Positions 52,001-59,110 of a stretch of 64,000 bases of DNA are shown here, piece after piece. Origin of the DNA: Microglena sp. YARC (Eukaryota > Chlorophyta > Chlorophyceae > Chlamydomonadales > Chlamydomonadaceae). The DNA is taken from assembly GCA_022414725.1 (NCBI GenBank), contig CM039464.1, positions 9,541,527 through 9,605,526 of the forward strand, given 5' to 3'. Position 1 is the stretch's first letter; every line of letters starts with the position of its first letter. The notes under the pieces were generated by a model. The model was not told where the DNA came from, made no database searches, and saw nothing but the letters and a program-made list of their open reading frames with translations. The position numbers and the translations under genes were made by a program.

Positions 52001-55000
52001 GGGAGGGGATGGGGCCCACCATCATCCCGACCATGATCATGTGCATCACTATCTACGTCAGCAACTCTCTGCCTGGTGTGTACGTTTAGCTTTTCATGCG
52101 CCGCCCTGGGCATGTTAAGCACCCTCGCCGCAGTTAAGCATGGCCGGTCTGCCTACCCTGTGTGTGTTTGTGTATGTCGAGGGTGTGGTGAAGATGTACA
52201 TATAGCAAGCTCTACGTCAGCAACTCGCTGGCTAGCATGTACGGTATTGCATGCGCCGCCCTGGGCATGTTGGGCACCCTTGCCACCGGTAAGCATGGCC
52301 GCCTGCCTACTCTGTACATGTTTGTATGCTACGTGTGGTCTGTATGGGGTAGGGAGTGTGGGGGAGAGGGAAGGGAAGGGGTCCACCATCATACCGGTCA
52401 TGATCCTGTGCGTCACCATCAATGTGAGCAGCTCCCTGGCCGGCATGTAGCAGGATAGCCTGCTAATAGCCTAACTTGACATCTCGAGTCCGTCTTTTCG
52501 ATATGTCCCTATAGCCTAGCTCCGGCTTCACGGCATGTGCGGCATTTCATGCGCCACCCTGGGCATGTTGGGAACCCTTGCCACAGGTAAGCATGGCCGT
52601 CTACCTGCACTGTGTTTGGATGCTATATGTGGGTTGTATGGGGTAGGGAGCGTGGGGGAGGGGAAGGGGAAGGCGCCCACCATCATCACGATCATGATCA
52701 TGTGCGACACTATCGATGTGAGCAACTCCCTAACTGGCATGTAAGGCGTTTCATGTGCCGCCCTGGATATGTTGGGCACCCTTGCCACAGGTAAGCATGG
52801 CCGCCAGCCTACTCTGTACACGTTTGGATGCTACGTGTGGGTTGTATGGGGTAGGGAGTGTGGGGGAGGGAAGGCACCCACCATCATCAGGATCATGATC
52901 ATGTGCGACACTATCGATGTGAGCAATTCGCTGGCTGGCATGTATGGCGACTCATGCGCCACCCTGGGCATGTTGGGTACCCTTGCCACAGGTAAGCATG
53001 GCCGTCTGCCTGCACTGTGTTTGGATGCTATATGTGGGTTGTATGGGGTAGGAGGCGTGGGGGAGGGGAAGGGGCCCACCCTCATCCCGACCATGATCAT
53101 GTGTGACTATCTACGTCAGCAACTCCCTGGCTGGCATGTACGGCATTTCATGCACTGCCCTGGGTATGTTGGGCACCCTCGCCACTGGCAAGCTAGTCCC
53201 GCCTGCCTGCACTATATTTAGAGGAGATGCTGTTTGTGTGTAGGGGTGGAGGGGGGTAATGTTGTGTTGGCCCACTTGCCCGCGCTAGATGTGTTTGTTT
53301 GAGGGTGCGGAGGGGATGGTGAGGATGTGTATGGAGCTGGGTGGTGGTGATGGGCATGATATGTAGGCCAAGTTACTTACCTGACCCCACAGATTTAGGA
53401 AATGATACTTGACTGACCCCATCCCGTTCCTGACACCCAGGCCTGGCCATAGATGCCTGAGATTTAGGCCATGTTGCTGTACTGACCCCATCCCTTTCTT
53501 GATCCCATCCCGCTCTCTCCATCCCGTTCCTCACACCCTTTCACTGACACCCAGGTCTTGCCATCGATGCCTGAGATTTAGGCCATGTTGCTTTACTGTC
53601 CCCATCACTTTCTTGATCCCATCCTGCTCTCTCCATCCCGTTCCTGACCCTCTCCCGCTGGCACCCAGGCCTGGCCATCGATGACTGATTTTAGGCCATA
53701 TTGCTGTACTGACCCCATCCTGCTGACCCCATCCCGTTCCTCTGACCCCATCCCATTATTTACATTTTCTCGCTGACACCCAGGTCTGGCCATCGATGAC
53801 TGAGATTTAGGCCATGTTGCTTTACTGACCCCATCCCTTTCTTGATCCCATCCTGCTCTCTCCATCCCGTTCCTCACACCCTCCCACTGACACCCAGGCC
53901 TGGCCATAGATGCCTGAGATTTAGGCCATGTTGCTTTACTGACCCCATCCCTTTCTTGATCCCATCCTGCTGACTCCATCCTGTTCCTCACATGCTCCCG
54001 CTGACACCCAGGTCTGGCCATCGATGCCTGCGATTTAGGCCATGTTGTTTGCCTGACCCCATCCCATTCCTCACACCCTCCTACTAACACCCAGGTCTGG
54101 CCATAGATGCCTGAGATTTAGGCCATGTTGCTTTACTGACCCCATCCCTTTCTTGATCCCATCCCGTTCCTCACACCTTCCACTGACACCCAGGTCTGGC
54201 CATTGATGCCTGAGATTTAGGCCATGTTGCTTTACTGACCCCATCCCGTTCTTGATCCCATTTAGCTCTTTCCATCCCGTTCCTCACCCCCTCCCGCTGA
54301 CACCCAGGCCTGGCCATCGATGCTTCAGATTTAGGCCATGTTTTTGCCTGACCCCGTCCTGTTCCTGATCCCATCCTGTTCCTGACCCCATCCCGCTGAC
54401 CCCATCCCATTCCTAACACCCTCCTGCTGACACCCAGGTTTGGCCATCGATGCTTACGGTCCCATTTCTGACAACGCCGGGGGCATTGCCGAGATGGCTG
54501 GCATGGGTGATGAAGTGAGGGAGCGAACCGACGCCCTGGATGCTGCTGGCAACACTACCGCCGCCATCGGCAAGGGCTTTGCCATCGGATCTGCTGCTCT
54601 AGTGTCTCTCGCCTTGTTTGGAGCTTACATCATTCGCGCCAAGATTGATCTGGTGAGTTGATTCATGTGTTGGACGCATCACACAGAGACATGCACATAC
54701 AGAGACATGCACAGTAACTGAAGGAAATAGCCGGCGCAAGGTTTAATAAGAGCCCCATGCGCGATCCCCTCCTTAAGGCCACGGTCGAACCACGGCCGTA
54801 CACCTTCCGCTTTAATAACTACTTGCCCCCTTCTTCACAACTTACTACCCGTTTTCCAATATAATCATCCACCCCTCATGTCTCTAAAATGGCTAAGTCG
54901 AAGGGACATTGTGTCTCTTGTGACACTGTGACATAATGCATACACACATCACGCAACACACACATTCCTCACGAACACTTTCACTTGCACACACACATCC

Positions 55001-55152
55001 CCCCGCAGGTCCACGCCTCCATCCTTGACCCCAAGGTCTTAGACAGCCTCTTTTTTTCGGCTCCATGCTCCCCTACTGGTTTAGCGCCATGACCATGAAG
55101 TCTGTAGGCAAGGCATCCCTCACCAACTATCCCTCCCTCTCTCTCTCTCTCC

Positions 55153-55206
<54 letters not shown>

Positions 55207-56662
55207 CTCACCAACACTCTCATACACATGCACATCCCTCACCAATACACACACATCCCTCACCAACACTCAACACACTCACACACACATCTCTCTCACA
55301 CACACACACCCCACCCCCGCAGGTCCACGCCTCCATCCTGGACCCCAAGGTCTTCGCTGGTCTGCTCTTTGGCTCCATGCTCCCCTACTGGTTCAGCGCC
55401 ATGACCATGAAGTCCGTAGGCAAGGCCGCCCTTTCCATGGTCGAGGAAGTCCGTCGCCAATTCAACACCATCCCCGGCCTCATGGAAGGCACCGCTCGCC
55501 CCGACTACAAGCGTTGTGTTGAAATCTCCACCCAAGCTTCCTTATCCGAGATGCGCCCTCCGGGTGCCCTGGTCATGCTCACTCCCATTGTGGTCGGTAC
55601 ACTGTTCGGCACGCAGGCCCTAGCTGGCACCTTGGCAGGCGCTCTGGTGAGCGGAGTGCAGCTGGCCATTTCTATGTCCAACACTGGGGGCGCTTGGGAT
55701 AACGCTAAGAAGTATATTGAGGTAAGTGCTTGGGATAACGCTAGGAAGTACAACGAGGGGAGTGGGGATATTACTAAGAAGTACATTGAGGTAAGTGCTT
55801 CGGATGACGCTGAGAAGTGCAATGAGGGGAGTGGGTATATTAATTAGAAGTACATTCAGGTGAGTGCTTGGGGTAACACTGAGAAGTACAATGAGGGGAG
55901 TGGGGATATTGCTAAGAAATATATTCAGGTGAGCACTTGGGATAACACTGAGAAGTGCAATGAGGGGAGTGGGGATATTGCCTGCCTGGAAGGTGAGGGA
56001 GCAGGATTAGGGGAGCAAGACTTTGGAGACGGATGACCTGGAGCCGGCCAAATCAGATATGCATGAGCGCGTGGGTAACATTTTGCACCCAACACTAACG
56101 CAACCACAACAAAACGATACAATCACATATGGCTGTACAAAACAAACACGAACATCGTCCCTATCCCATCCCCACCCGTAGCCTCCTGAGCACACCCTCC
56201 CCACCCCCCACCTGCTCAGGCTGGCAACACGGAGCACGCCGGCAAGCTGGGTGGCAAGGGCTCCGACTGCCACACGGATTTGGTGACAGCACACCTGCAC
56301 ACCCAACCAACACTGACGCCTAAACAGCCACATCAACACCCAACAACCACACCTAACCATCTACAACAAAACGCTGACAAGGAAATAACCACATACGACC
56401 GATCACCGCCTGATCACACCCTCTCCACCCAACTGCTCAGGCTGGCAACACGGAGCATGCCCGTGAGCTCGGTGGCAAGGGCTCCGACTGCCACACAGCT
56501 GCTGTCATTGGCGACACCGTGGGTGACCCCCTGAAGGACACCTCAGGACCCTCTCTCAACATTCTCATCAAGCTCATGGCTGTCGAGTCCTTGGTCTTTG
56601 CCCCCTTCTTCTACGCATGTGCCGGTGGGCAGGGCCTCATCTTCAAATACCTCGGTGTCTAA
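32860..56662 (+). CDS. Vacuolar H+-translocating inorganic pyrophosphatase (type I, K+-dependent), 14 exons
   Basis: This membrane pump couples hydrolysis of cytosolic pyrophosphate to proton transport into the vacuole or acidocalcisome. Fourteen exons join without a frame error into 2394 bases (797 residues; plant enzymes have about 765). Exon 1 gives the first membrane helix, exon 2 an acidic Gly-rich loop, and from [14 protein letters not shown] on the protein aligns along its whole length. Motifs in order: [38 protein letters not shown] (pyrophosphate and Mg binding), [90 protein letters not shown]. Ala in GNTTAA marks the K+-dependent type, where Lys marks K+-independent enzymes. It ends GLIFKYLGV. 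Intron phases are 2,0,0,1,0,1,2,0,0,2,1,0,0. Start ATG 32860 opens a hydrophobic helix and phases correctly into exon 2. Nine tenths of the gene is repeat-filled intron. Confidence 0.96.
33215..33416 (+). CDS. Pyrophosphatase exon 2 (N-terminal loop)
   Basis: The acceptor CCCCAG ends at 33214. The first base completes Arg, then [20 protein letters not shown] and a Gly/Glu-rich loop follow, ending EARGNE. Donor GTGAGA is at 33417. The loop is longer than in land plants. Confidence 0.85.
33840..33975. repeat. CCACCA simple repeat in pyrophosphatase intron 2
   Basis: CACCACCACCATCACC-type tract that forms the pyrimidine-rich region before the exon 3 acceptor. Confidence 0.85.
34014..34109 (+). 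CDS. Pyrophosphatase exon 3
   Basis: The acceptor CTGCGCAG ends at 34013. It encodes [20 protein letters not shown] to HMGVFM (32 residues). Donor GTGCGG is at 34110, the same rare GTGCG form as intron 1. Confidence 0.93.
34560..34943 (+). repeat. Exon-edge array: about three diverged copies of the exon 4 5' edge
   Basis: Words such as TAATGCATGTCATCATGCA, then GTGCATGTGC, recur at about 34641, 34721 and 34815, against the real edge TGCAGATCATCATGGCCGTC and CATGTGCACC. C-rich filler and a C homopolymer at 34561-34580 lie between. Confidence 0.7.
34944..35169 (+). CDS. Pyrophosphatase exon 4
   Basis: The acceptor TACTGCAG ends at 34943. It encodes [20 protein letters not shown] to [14 protein letters not shown]. 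Donor GTACGT is at 35170, phase 1, chosen over nearby GTGTGG because it restores the conserved [10 protein letters not shown] junction. Two copies of the 3' edge (CCACCATGTGTGG followed by GGCGTA or TGCGTA) lie at about 35245 and 35340. Confidence 0.94.
35262..35345 (+). mobile_element. Single copy of the TACGCCTT...GAGGCGTGAGG repeat
   Basis: ACATGGTACGCCTTCTTACG, AGGCATGAGGTTGAGGGGGG and CACTAGGGCCAACCACCA match the array at 28.3-29.6 kb. It lies between the two 3'-edge copies of exon 4. Confidence 0.7.
35530..35760. repeat. AAATAAAACAATAC repeat
   Basis: Degenerate units of ACACAAATAAAACAATACTG with CCATTGTGTGACAC words. Confidence 0.85.
35963..36048 (+). CDS. Pyrophosphatase exon 5
   Basis: The acceptor CTTCCAG ends at 35962. 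It encodes (A)[19 protein letters not shown] to IQGFKQ. Donor GTAATC is at 36049, phase 0. Confidence 0.95.
36049..36900 (+). repeat. Exon-edge array: six copies of the 3' edge of exon 5 with progressive donor decay
   Basis: Copies end at about 36168, 36297, 36488, 36623, 36740 and 36854. Each repeats GGTTTTGGTCTCCTCAACCT through CAAGGTTTCAAGCAG. The first two bases after the edge read GT, GC, GT, GT, GA, GA. Copies are linked by GATTTGAATTTGAATTTG and TGTTTCTTGCTGCT. One TACGCCTT-type dispersed repeat is inserted at 36325-36400. Confidence 0.95.
36985..37165. repeat. C homopolymers and CCCCA tracts before exon 6
   Basis: Runs of 20-30 C at 37002-37030 and 37111-37132, with CCACCTCC words. 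They act as the polypyrimidine region of the exon 6 acceptor. Confidence 0.9.
37169..37361 (+). CDS. Pyrophosphatase exon 6 (substrate-binding loop)
   Basis: The acceptor CCATGCAG ends at 37168. It encodes [20 protein letters not shown], then [18 protein letters not shown] and [11 protein letters not shown]. Donor GTGAGT is at 37362, phase 1. DVGADLVGK is the signature pyrophosphate-binding loop. Confidence 0.97.
37362..37640. repeat. TTCCCTTTGTACTGGTTGCC minisatellite
   Basis: About nine units of 20-30 bp of the type GTACTGGTTGCCTTCCCTGG fill the start of intron 6. A dispersed CGTCTGCGACGCAGGA repeat follows at 37640-37710. Confidence 0.85.
37790..40857 (+). repeat. Exon-edge array: about twenty copies of the exon 7 acceptor and [15 protein letters not shown] edge
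   Basis: Each unit (about 150-168 bp) has CCATCCCTGCAG or CCATCCCCGCAG, then about 50 exon-like bases (ACAATGTTGGTGACAATGTT and GGAGACATCGCTGGTATGGG, to GTGCTGATC), then CACCATCACC filler. Starts lie near 37848, 37887, 38025, 38205, 38356, 38506, 38655, 38806, 38960, 39113, 39266, 39411, 39581, 39732, 39882, 40035, 40195, 40365, 40530 and 40690, with the real exon at 40858. The most distant copies are the most diverged. Long His- or Gly/Asp/Val-rich frames on both strands come from this array. Confidence 0.96.
40858..41014 (+). CDS. Pyrophosphatase exon 7 (DNVGDNVGD motif)
   Basis: The acceptor CCTGCAG ends at 40857. With the leftover G it encodes [20 protein letters not shown] to [10 protein letters not shown], phase 2 at donor GTACCT (41015). 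It is the only copy in the array that continues into [12 protein letters not shown]. Confidence 0.97.
41015..41590 (+). repeat. Exon-edge array: about six copies of the 3' edge of exon 7
   Basis: Units of about 94 bp with GATGACGTGGTGGGCATGTC, CTTCCCTCTGCTCATCAG and GTACCTxxTGACATxAT. Later units change GCATGTCC to GCTTGTCC and TCATCAGG to TTTTCTGG, so donors are lost with distance. Confidence 0.93.
41600..41760. repeat. ATACTATGCAG minisatellite
   Basis: About ten units of 11-12 bp, ending in a GCGATCGGT-rich patch. Confidence 0.9.
41765..42510 (+). repeat. Exon-edge array: about five copies of the exon 8 5' edge, with (CCA)n filler
   Basis: Copies (GTGCTGCCGGTATCATTGTT, then TGCATCTTCACCACC) occur near 41779, 41888, 41993, 42136 and 42360. 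The real exon is at 42511. A pure (CCA)n tract lies at 42184-42335. Confidence 0.92.
42511..42640 (+). CDS. Pyrophosphatase exon 8
   Basis: The acceptor CTCCCGCAG ends at 42510. The first base completes Ser, then [20 protein letters not shown] to [10 protein letters not shown]. Donor GTGAGT is at 42641, phase 0. Confidence 0.95.
42641..43300 (+). repeat. Exon-edge array: three copies of the 3' edge of exon 8
   Basis: Copies end near 42830, 43008 and 43285. Each carries GTGTGATTGTCGATATTGA, GATGCAGCTCATCATCTCC and CTCATGACTCCAGTGAGTG, about 85 exon bases plus a consensus GTGAGTG donor. GGTGTGGTGGGGAAGG-type filler lies between. Confidence 0.94.
43300..43640. repeat. GTGGTGTAGAAGGAAGTGGG minisatellite
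   Basis: About five units of roughly 55 bp with GGGTGTAGGTGTGGGGTGAT and GAAGGTGGTGTGGTGTAGAA. Confidence 0.9.
43980..44125. repeat. GTGTTGTGAAAGGAATTTCTT repeat
   Basis: Four to five units of 20-40 bp with GGAATTTCTTGTTGTGTTGTG. Confidence 0.85.
44300..45190. repeat. GTACCTCTGTACATGCAGCT array
   Basis: About 20 units of 40-48 bp combining GTACCTCTGTACATGCAGCTG, TACATGTACCTCTGTACCTG and ATATTGATGTACC. A higher-order period of about 155 bp is visible between 44,760 and 45,130. It lies directly ahead of the exon 9 acceptor. Confidence 0.93.
45211..45300 (+). CDS. Pyrophosphatase exon 9
   Basis: The acceptor CCATGCAG ends at 45210. It encodes [20 protein letters not shown] to EPFITK. Donor GTCAGT is at 45301, phase 0. 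This segment varies between families. Confidence 0.9.
45387..46312. mobile_element. Foldback element with 42-bp tandem core, interrupted by a SINE
   Basis: The left flank (CACAAAAACTGAAG at about 45389, then 45635-45735 with AATATTTAAGAATAGCTGAG) is the inverse of the right flank (46195-46310). The centre (about 45905-46215) is seven to eight units of ACGTTGTTGACTAGCGGCAA / CTTGGGCCAAAACGGGGT. The inverse flank at 46280 lacks the SINE. A copy of the exon 9 3' edge (CAGGTGATGTTCCTGGTGAG to CACCAAGGTCGGTACCAGGG) sits at 45765-45815, inside the element. Confidence 0.75.
45404..45617 (-). mobile_element. tRNA-derived SINE, full length
   Basis: On the minus strand it begins near CAGTGATATATAATGGTCTA with A-box-like TGGTCTACTGGTAGACC, then GAGTCGGGGGATCGACTCC resembling a tRNA T-arm/B-box. 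The remainder matches the 46503 copy. An A-run at 45616-45626 adjoins it. Confidence 0.88.
46310..46488. repeat. GTCAGCACAAGTCAGCAT repeat
   Basis: Short degenerate units of AAGTCAGCATGAGTCAGCAT. Confidence 0.88.
46503..46718 (-). mobile_element. tRNA-derived SINE, full length with 13-bp target-site duplication
   Basis: Flanked by perfect AACTATCTAGATA at 46490-46502 and 46719-46731. The minus strand starts AGCCCGTTTCAGTGATATAT, then TTGGTCTAGTGGTACACC (A box, like tRNA-Asp/Glu heads), then GGGTCGGGGAATCGACTCC (B-box-like), followed by a 150-base body ending GGCGTTATCATTACC. Reference copy for the family; others lie at 6822, 8292, 26576, 29015 and 45404, with a fragment near 18695. Confidence 0.93.
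46750..47249 (+). repeat. Exon-edge array: three copies of the exon 10 5' edge
   Basis: Copies start after CTGCTCACAG at 46840, 47000 and 47125, with the real exon at 47250. Each has ACCGTGGCCAACTGGCACA, then CCTCACCCACACTGGCAC filler. The last two units are exactly 125 bp. Confidence 0.95.
47250..47344 (+). CDS. Pyrophosphatase exon 10
   Basis: The acceptor TGCTCACAG ends at 47249. It encodes [20 protein letters not shown] to TEYFTSN plus two bases. Donor GTATGA is at 47345, phase 2. Diverged 3'-edge copies lie at about 47908-47975 and 48388-48475. Confidence 0.95.
47345..48700. repeat. Pyrophosphatase intron 10, first part: AT-rich with two decayed exon 10 edge copies
   Basis: ATTTAAT-rich DNA. 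Copies of the exon edge: GGACTGTCGGGCGGACTGCT with GTCTGCAGACAGAGTACTTC at 47922-47975, and GGAGTGGACTGCCCATTAGT with CCAAGTACTTCTCCTC at 48418-48465. A 90-bp duplication with ATGTACGGGCAACACTCTGA lies at 48465-48650. Confidence 0.75.
49130..49290 (+). mobile_element. Dispersed 0.2-kb family copy, internally shortened
   Basis: Starts CAACAAGTCCTAGGCAGCGT and ends CCAGAAGGGGGGGCTTCGCC. The middle is shorter than in the 27806 copy. Confidence 0.78.
49310..49880. repeat. Duplicated GATATATCGTACGAT palindrome-rich unit flanking a TIR element
   Basis: ACTGTATATCGTACGATGCA at 49351 and ACTGTATATCGTACGAAACA at 49819 start two copies of a unit rich in ATCATATGATATC. The first copy is split by the inserted element at 49376-49747. 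Confidence 0.75.
49376..49747. mobile_element. 372-bp non-autonomous TIR element (MITE-like)
   Basis: Terminal inverted repeats TAGGGAGCGGCAGG and CCTGCCGCTCCCTA. The perfect 6-bp direct repeat ATCATA flanks it (49370-49375 and 49748-49753), and the uninterrupted site is visible in the neighbouring duplicate. Sub-terminal GGTAGC words are repeated at both ends. A C run adjoins the right terminus. No transposase. Confidence 0.85.
50145..51334 (+). repeat. Exon-edge array: eight copies of the exon 11 5' edge
   Basis: Units of about 136-143 bp. Exon-like starts lie near 50175, 50372, 50508, 50644, 50779, 50922, 51061 and 51196, with the real exon at 51335. Each has GTACCAGCCCGAGCAGGAG, TTGCTGATGCCTGCCGTACT and GGTGCTGCTACC, then CCCCTCCCCCTATCC filler. 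All copies read GAG where the exon has GTG. Confidence 0.96.
51335..51534 (+). CDS. Pyrophosphatase exon 11
   Basis: The acceptor ACACCAG ends at 51334. The first base completes Arg, then [20 protein letters not shown] to [10 protein letters not shown] plus one base. Donor GTAAGC is at 51535, phase 1. Confidence 0.97.
51535..53220 (+). repeat. Exon-edge array: eight copies of the 3' edge of exon 11 with donor
   Basis: Units of about 200 bp, each with up to 115 exon bases (CCGACCATGATCATGTG, GTCAGCAACTCCCTGGCTGG, GCCGCCCTGGGCATGTTGGG) and a donor. Edges near 51728, 51932, 52136, 52290, 52588, 52791, 52993 and 53187 are followed by GTAAGC, GTGAGC, TTAAGC (broken), GTAAGC, GTAAGC, GTAAGC, GTAAGC and GCAAGC. 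Positions 52446-52515 contain a 70-base segment also found in the gene's 3' flank. Confidence 0.95.
53425..54437 (+). repeat. Exon-edge array: nine copies of the exon 12 5' edge
   Basis: Units of about 114 bp: GACACCCAG acceptor, GTCTGGCCATCGATGCCTGA (exon edge), GATTTAGGCCATGTTGCTTT, then CTGACCCCATCCC filler. Copies start near 53441, 53554, 53669, 53783, 53898, 54011, 54094, 54194 and 54308, with the real exon at 54438. Only the first 18 or so exon bases are repeated. Confidence 0.94.
54438..54652 (+). CDS. Pyrophosphatase exon 12 ([10 protein letters not shown])
   Basis: The acceptor CACCCAG ends at 54437. It encodes (G)[19 protein letters not shown] to RAKIDL and includes [19 protein letters not shown]. 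Donor GTGAGT is at 54653, phase 0. The Ala after GNTTA classifies the enzyme as K+-dependent. Confidence 0.97.
54653..55322 (+). repeat. Intron 12: one long damaged copy of the exon 13 5' edge, (CT)n and (CA)n
   Basis: A 125-base copy of the exon 13 start (55009-55135: GTCCACGCCTCCATCCTTGA to GTCTGTAGGCAAGGC) contains substitutions and frame-disrupting indels (CTTAGACAGCC, T run). A CT microsatellite at 55137-55202 and CACACA-rich DNA follow up to the real acceptor. Confidence 0.93.
55323..55721 (+). CDS. Pyrophosphatase exon 13
   Basis: The acceptor CCCGCAG ends at 55322. At 133 codons it is the largest exon: [53 protein letters not shown], then [15 protein letters not shown]. Donor GTAAGT is at 55722, phase 0. 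Confidence 0.98.
55722..56000 (+). repeat. Exon-edge array: four copies of the 3' edge of exon 13
   Basis: Units of about 68 bp with GCTTGGGATAACGCTAGGAA, GTACATTGAGGTAAGTGCTT and CAATGAGGGGAGTGGGGATA. Edge copies (TACATTGAG or TATATTCAG) are followed by GTAAGT, GTGAGT and GTGAGC. Confidence 0.93.
56001..56440 (+). repeat. Intron 13, second part: one copy of the exon 14 5' edge
   Basis: At 56213-56278, acceptor CTGCTCAG is followed by GCTGGCAACACGGAGCACGC to CCGACTGCCACACG, about 66 exon bases. It then departs from the exon. The real exon starts at 56441 behind an identical acceptor. Confidence 0.93.
56441..56662 (+). CDS. Pyrophosphatase exon 14 (C-terminus)
   Basis: The acceptor CTGCTCAG ends at 56440. 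It encodes [54 protein letters not shown] and GLIFKYLGV, stopping at TAA 56660-56662. Confidence 0.98.
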   Translation, partial: AGNTEHARELGGKGSDCHTAAVIGDTVGDPLKDTSGPSLNILIKLMAVESLVFAPFFYACAGGQGLIFKYLGV

Positions 56663-56890
56663 CTGCCATGCGCGCGCTGGTGGGGAGTGAAGCAGGATAG
56701 CCTGCTACTAGCCTAACTTGACATCTCGAGACAGCCTTTTCGATATGTCCCATCAGTCTAGTTCTGTCACAGGGAGGGCCTTATCTTCAAATACCTCCTG
56801 GAGACTTCCTTATCGATATGTCCCATAGGCTTAGTTCTGTCATAGGGAGGGCCTCATCTTCAAATACCTCGGTGTCGAAGTGCCATGCCA
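56663..56890 (+). repeat. Diverged duplicates of the pyrophosphatase 3' end
   Basis: AGGGAGGGCCTTATCTTCAA (56774) and AGGGAGGGCCTCATCTTCAA (56846) with ATACCTC repeat the end of exon 14. CTTxxCGATATGTCCCAT and TAGTTCTGTCA words alternate with them. The segment AGCAGGATAGCCTGCTACTA at 56691 also occurs in intron 11 at 52450. Confidence 0.88.
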
Positions 56891-57480
56891 CAAGCATGGT
56901 ATGATTGGTCCCACAGGACTAGTCAATACTAGTGGGAGGATCATACAAGTACTAGTACTAGCAGCATACGAGCACGGGTACCAGTACACTCCTAGGATCA
57001 GTACAGAGACCTCACTGGTATCATGCTAGACCCACCATGATCATTCTAGAACCGGTACTTGCAGCATACAAGCATGCTACCAATACCCCCTAGGATCAGT
57101 ACAGATACCACACTATGACCACACTAAGGCCATGAGCATACTTGTTTAGGGAGCATTATGGTACCAGTACGCCCCAAGGATCATTAACCCCCACGGTGAT
57201 CATACCAGTTTTTTTTATCGAATCTCGCATTAGGCCTCGGCAACTCTTAGCCCTTCCACAATGTACACTTGATTCGCTAGTTTCTCTATGCCTTGGTAGT
57301 TCGCTCTGCTTTTTGTTGAGCTTTTTAATTTGCTTTTTCGTACGCTATTTAGAGGTTACCTCCTGGACCAGGTTGTGGTGTATGTTGCCCAAACCCTCAC
57401 TGTTATAAAAATGTCCAGCTGCCCCGGCGCAGTTCAGTCTCGGCATTGATTTCTGCTAAGTACGTAACAATTTCCTCTCT
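56891..57480. other. Intergenic, with a diverged repeat of about 100 bp
   Basis: Words such as GGATCAGTACAGA and ACTGGTATCATGCTAGACCC recur at about 56990-57180. The rest is complex sequence without a supported gene. Confidence 0.5.
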
Positions 57481-57489
57481 CTCACATAA

Positions 57490-57880
57490 AGGTATGTTCA
57501 AGACCCTGCCGTTAAGGCTTCGGCGACAGGAGTTCGAGCCCCGCTGCCGGAGGACGGCGGGTGGTTTCTCGAGTCCGACTATAGGGCGGTGTTGTTTCAC
57601 TGCTAGGACATGAGCCCCTTGTAATCTTTCTTTCTACTGAAAATCATACATGGATTCTGGGTATTTAGACAAGGGCATGGTGCACACAATGGCATCCCCA
57701 GAATTTGTGCCCAGTCTGCAGGGCGGTATGGTCTAGATACCGGTGTTAAATTCGTGCCCCGCTGCCGGTCGACAGTGCACGTCTCAAGTCCGTTCTGTCG
57801 AGGGCGGTGGTGTCCCACTGCCATAGCAAGTGCCAATTGTAATCTTTATTCTTTCTTCCAGAATTCAAAAACAGGGATTG
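57490..57880 (+). mobile_element. Possible tRNA-related SINE, two tandem copies
   Basis: GGAGTTCGAGCCCCGCTGCC (57530) and AAATTCGTGCCCCGCTGCC (57748) resemble tRNA T-arm/B-box sequence. Each is followed by TCGAGTCCG / TCAAGTCCG, GGGCGGTGxTGT and AATCTTTxTTCTTTCT. GGTCTAGATACCGGTG at 57729 resembles an A box. No target-site duplication was found. Confidence 0.5.
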
Positions 57881-58997
57881 CATGGTACCAGCAGTCAGAA
57901 TTCAGTTCTGCCCCCTTCCCCCAATGGGTTGCCCAAGTACCTTGGTCACCCTTTGCTTTCGCCGGGGACGGCCAGAAGCTGGAGTTCTCATTAATTCAAA
58001 CAAAACGGTAGCGATACAGTTTTCTTAGCATGGTCCAGCTACACTTCCCCTTGGGGCTAGGCCCACCCAACTCGGGCCCAATTTTGATTAGGCATTGGCC
58101 GAAGGCCAGTTTAGGTTTCGTTCCAATCATGTATGCGAATGATGGCAGCAGGGAGGCTCAATAAAGGCACCACAATAGACACACCAAAGATGTACCCATG
58201 GCACCCCAAGGACTGCTTTTTTTATTATTATTATAAGCGCGCCCTGTGACTAGGCGCAGGATTCAGGACTGGTCACAGCTTCAGCTTTATCCACCCATCC
58301 ACACCCATCCATATATACCCACCCACCCTTACACCCATACCCACCCACATTTCACACCTCCCCCCCCCCCCCCCCCCCCCCCTGTGTGTGGTGCCAAATG
58401 AACCCTTGCCAACAAAAAAATCAATGGTGGTCTGAGAATGTCATTTGGAGGCAGGTCGAGTAAAAAGACCGCAAAAAAGCGGAGAAGGCCTGCCCCCCCC
58501 CCCCCCAAATGAGGTGCTCAAAGTGACTTGAAAATGGGTCAAAACATCGCCATGAATCATATGCCATTATAGCCCCATTCTTATAATAAATCAATTGGCA
58601 TGAAGCAAAATTTGGAGGCCTTGGCACCTCCTGTCGCTCAGAATAATTTAAAATCGTGACAAGCCGATAAATGATGCTTACTGCGTACCGTAGCGTGTGT
58701 TCTAGAGAGAGCACTGAAGCCCAGGGGGAAACGGGGGCGCGGGGAAACATGTGAGCACAACAAGCGTTATTATGGTTAAACCACACCCATGCCTAATTGC
58801 CTAGTAGTTCCTAACAAGAACCCACACCCATAACCCCCCCATGCACACATGCCATCCTGCTTTTGTAATATTGTTGCCGCGCACTCAAAATCTCAAAATC
58901 TGCATGATTGTACCAATGTTCATAAGTTCATGACCACACAGCCTTGTCAGGGTGCCCAAACCTGCAAACTCCATGATTTTGTATGCAGGTGTGCACG
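57881..58997. other. Intergenic sequence without recognised genes
   Basis: It includes C runs at 58363-58382 and 58493-58506 and CCCACCCA tracts at 58290-58350. I find no exon-like conserved sequence. Confidence 0.5.
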
Positions 58998-59110
58998 GAT
59001 GTATTTTTACAGTCCAGGTGTAGCCAAGTTGGATAAAGGGACTTGCAAAACCTTACAAATAGGAGAGCCAGTTTAAGAAACAAGAACTAGTGAACGGAAT
59101 CCCAGCAAAT
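58998..59110 (-). mobile_element. SINE-like element copy without microsatellite
   Basis: TTTACAGTCCAGGTGTAGCC and ATAAAGGGACTTGCAAAACC match the family seen at 8162-8272. Confidence 0.65.

Noticed and set aside
55009..55135. Possible alternative exon 13
   Set aside because: The copy has frame-disrupting changes and lacks the remaining two thirds of the exon. It is treated as a damaged 5'-edge copy.
57142..57408. 88-residue frame with a hydrophobic C-terminal half
   Set aside because: No homology or neighbouring exon is recognisable, and the composition resembles the surrounding intergenic DNA.
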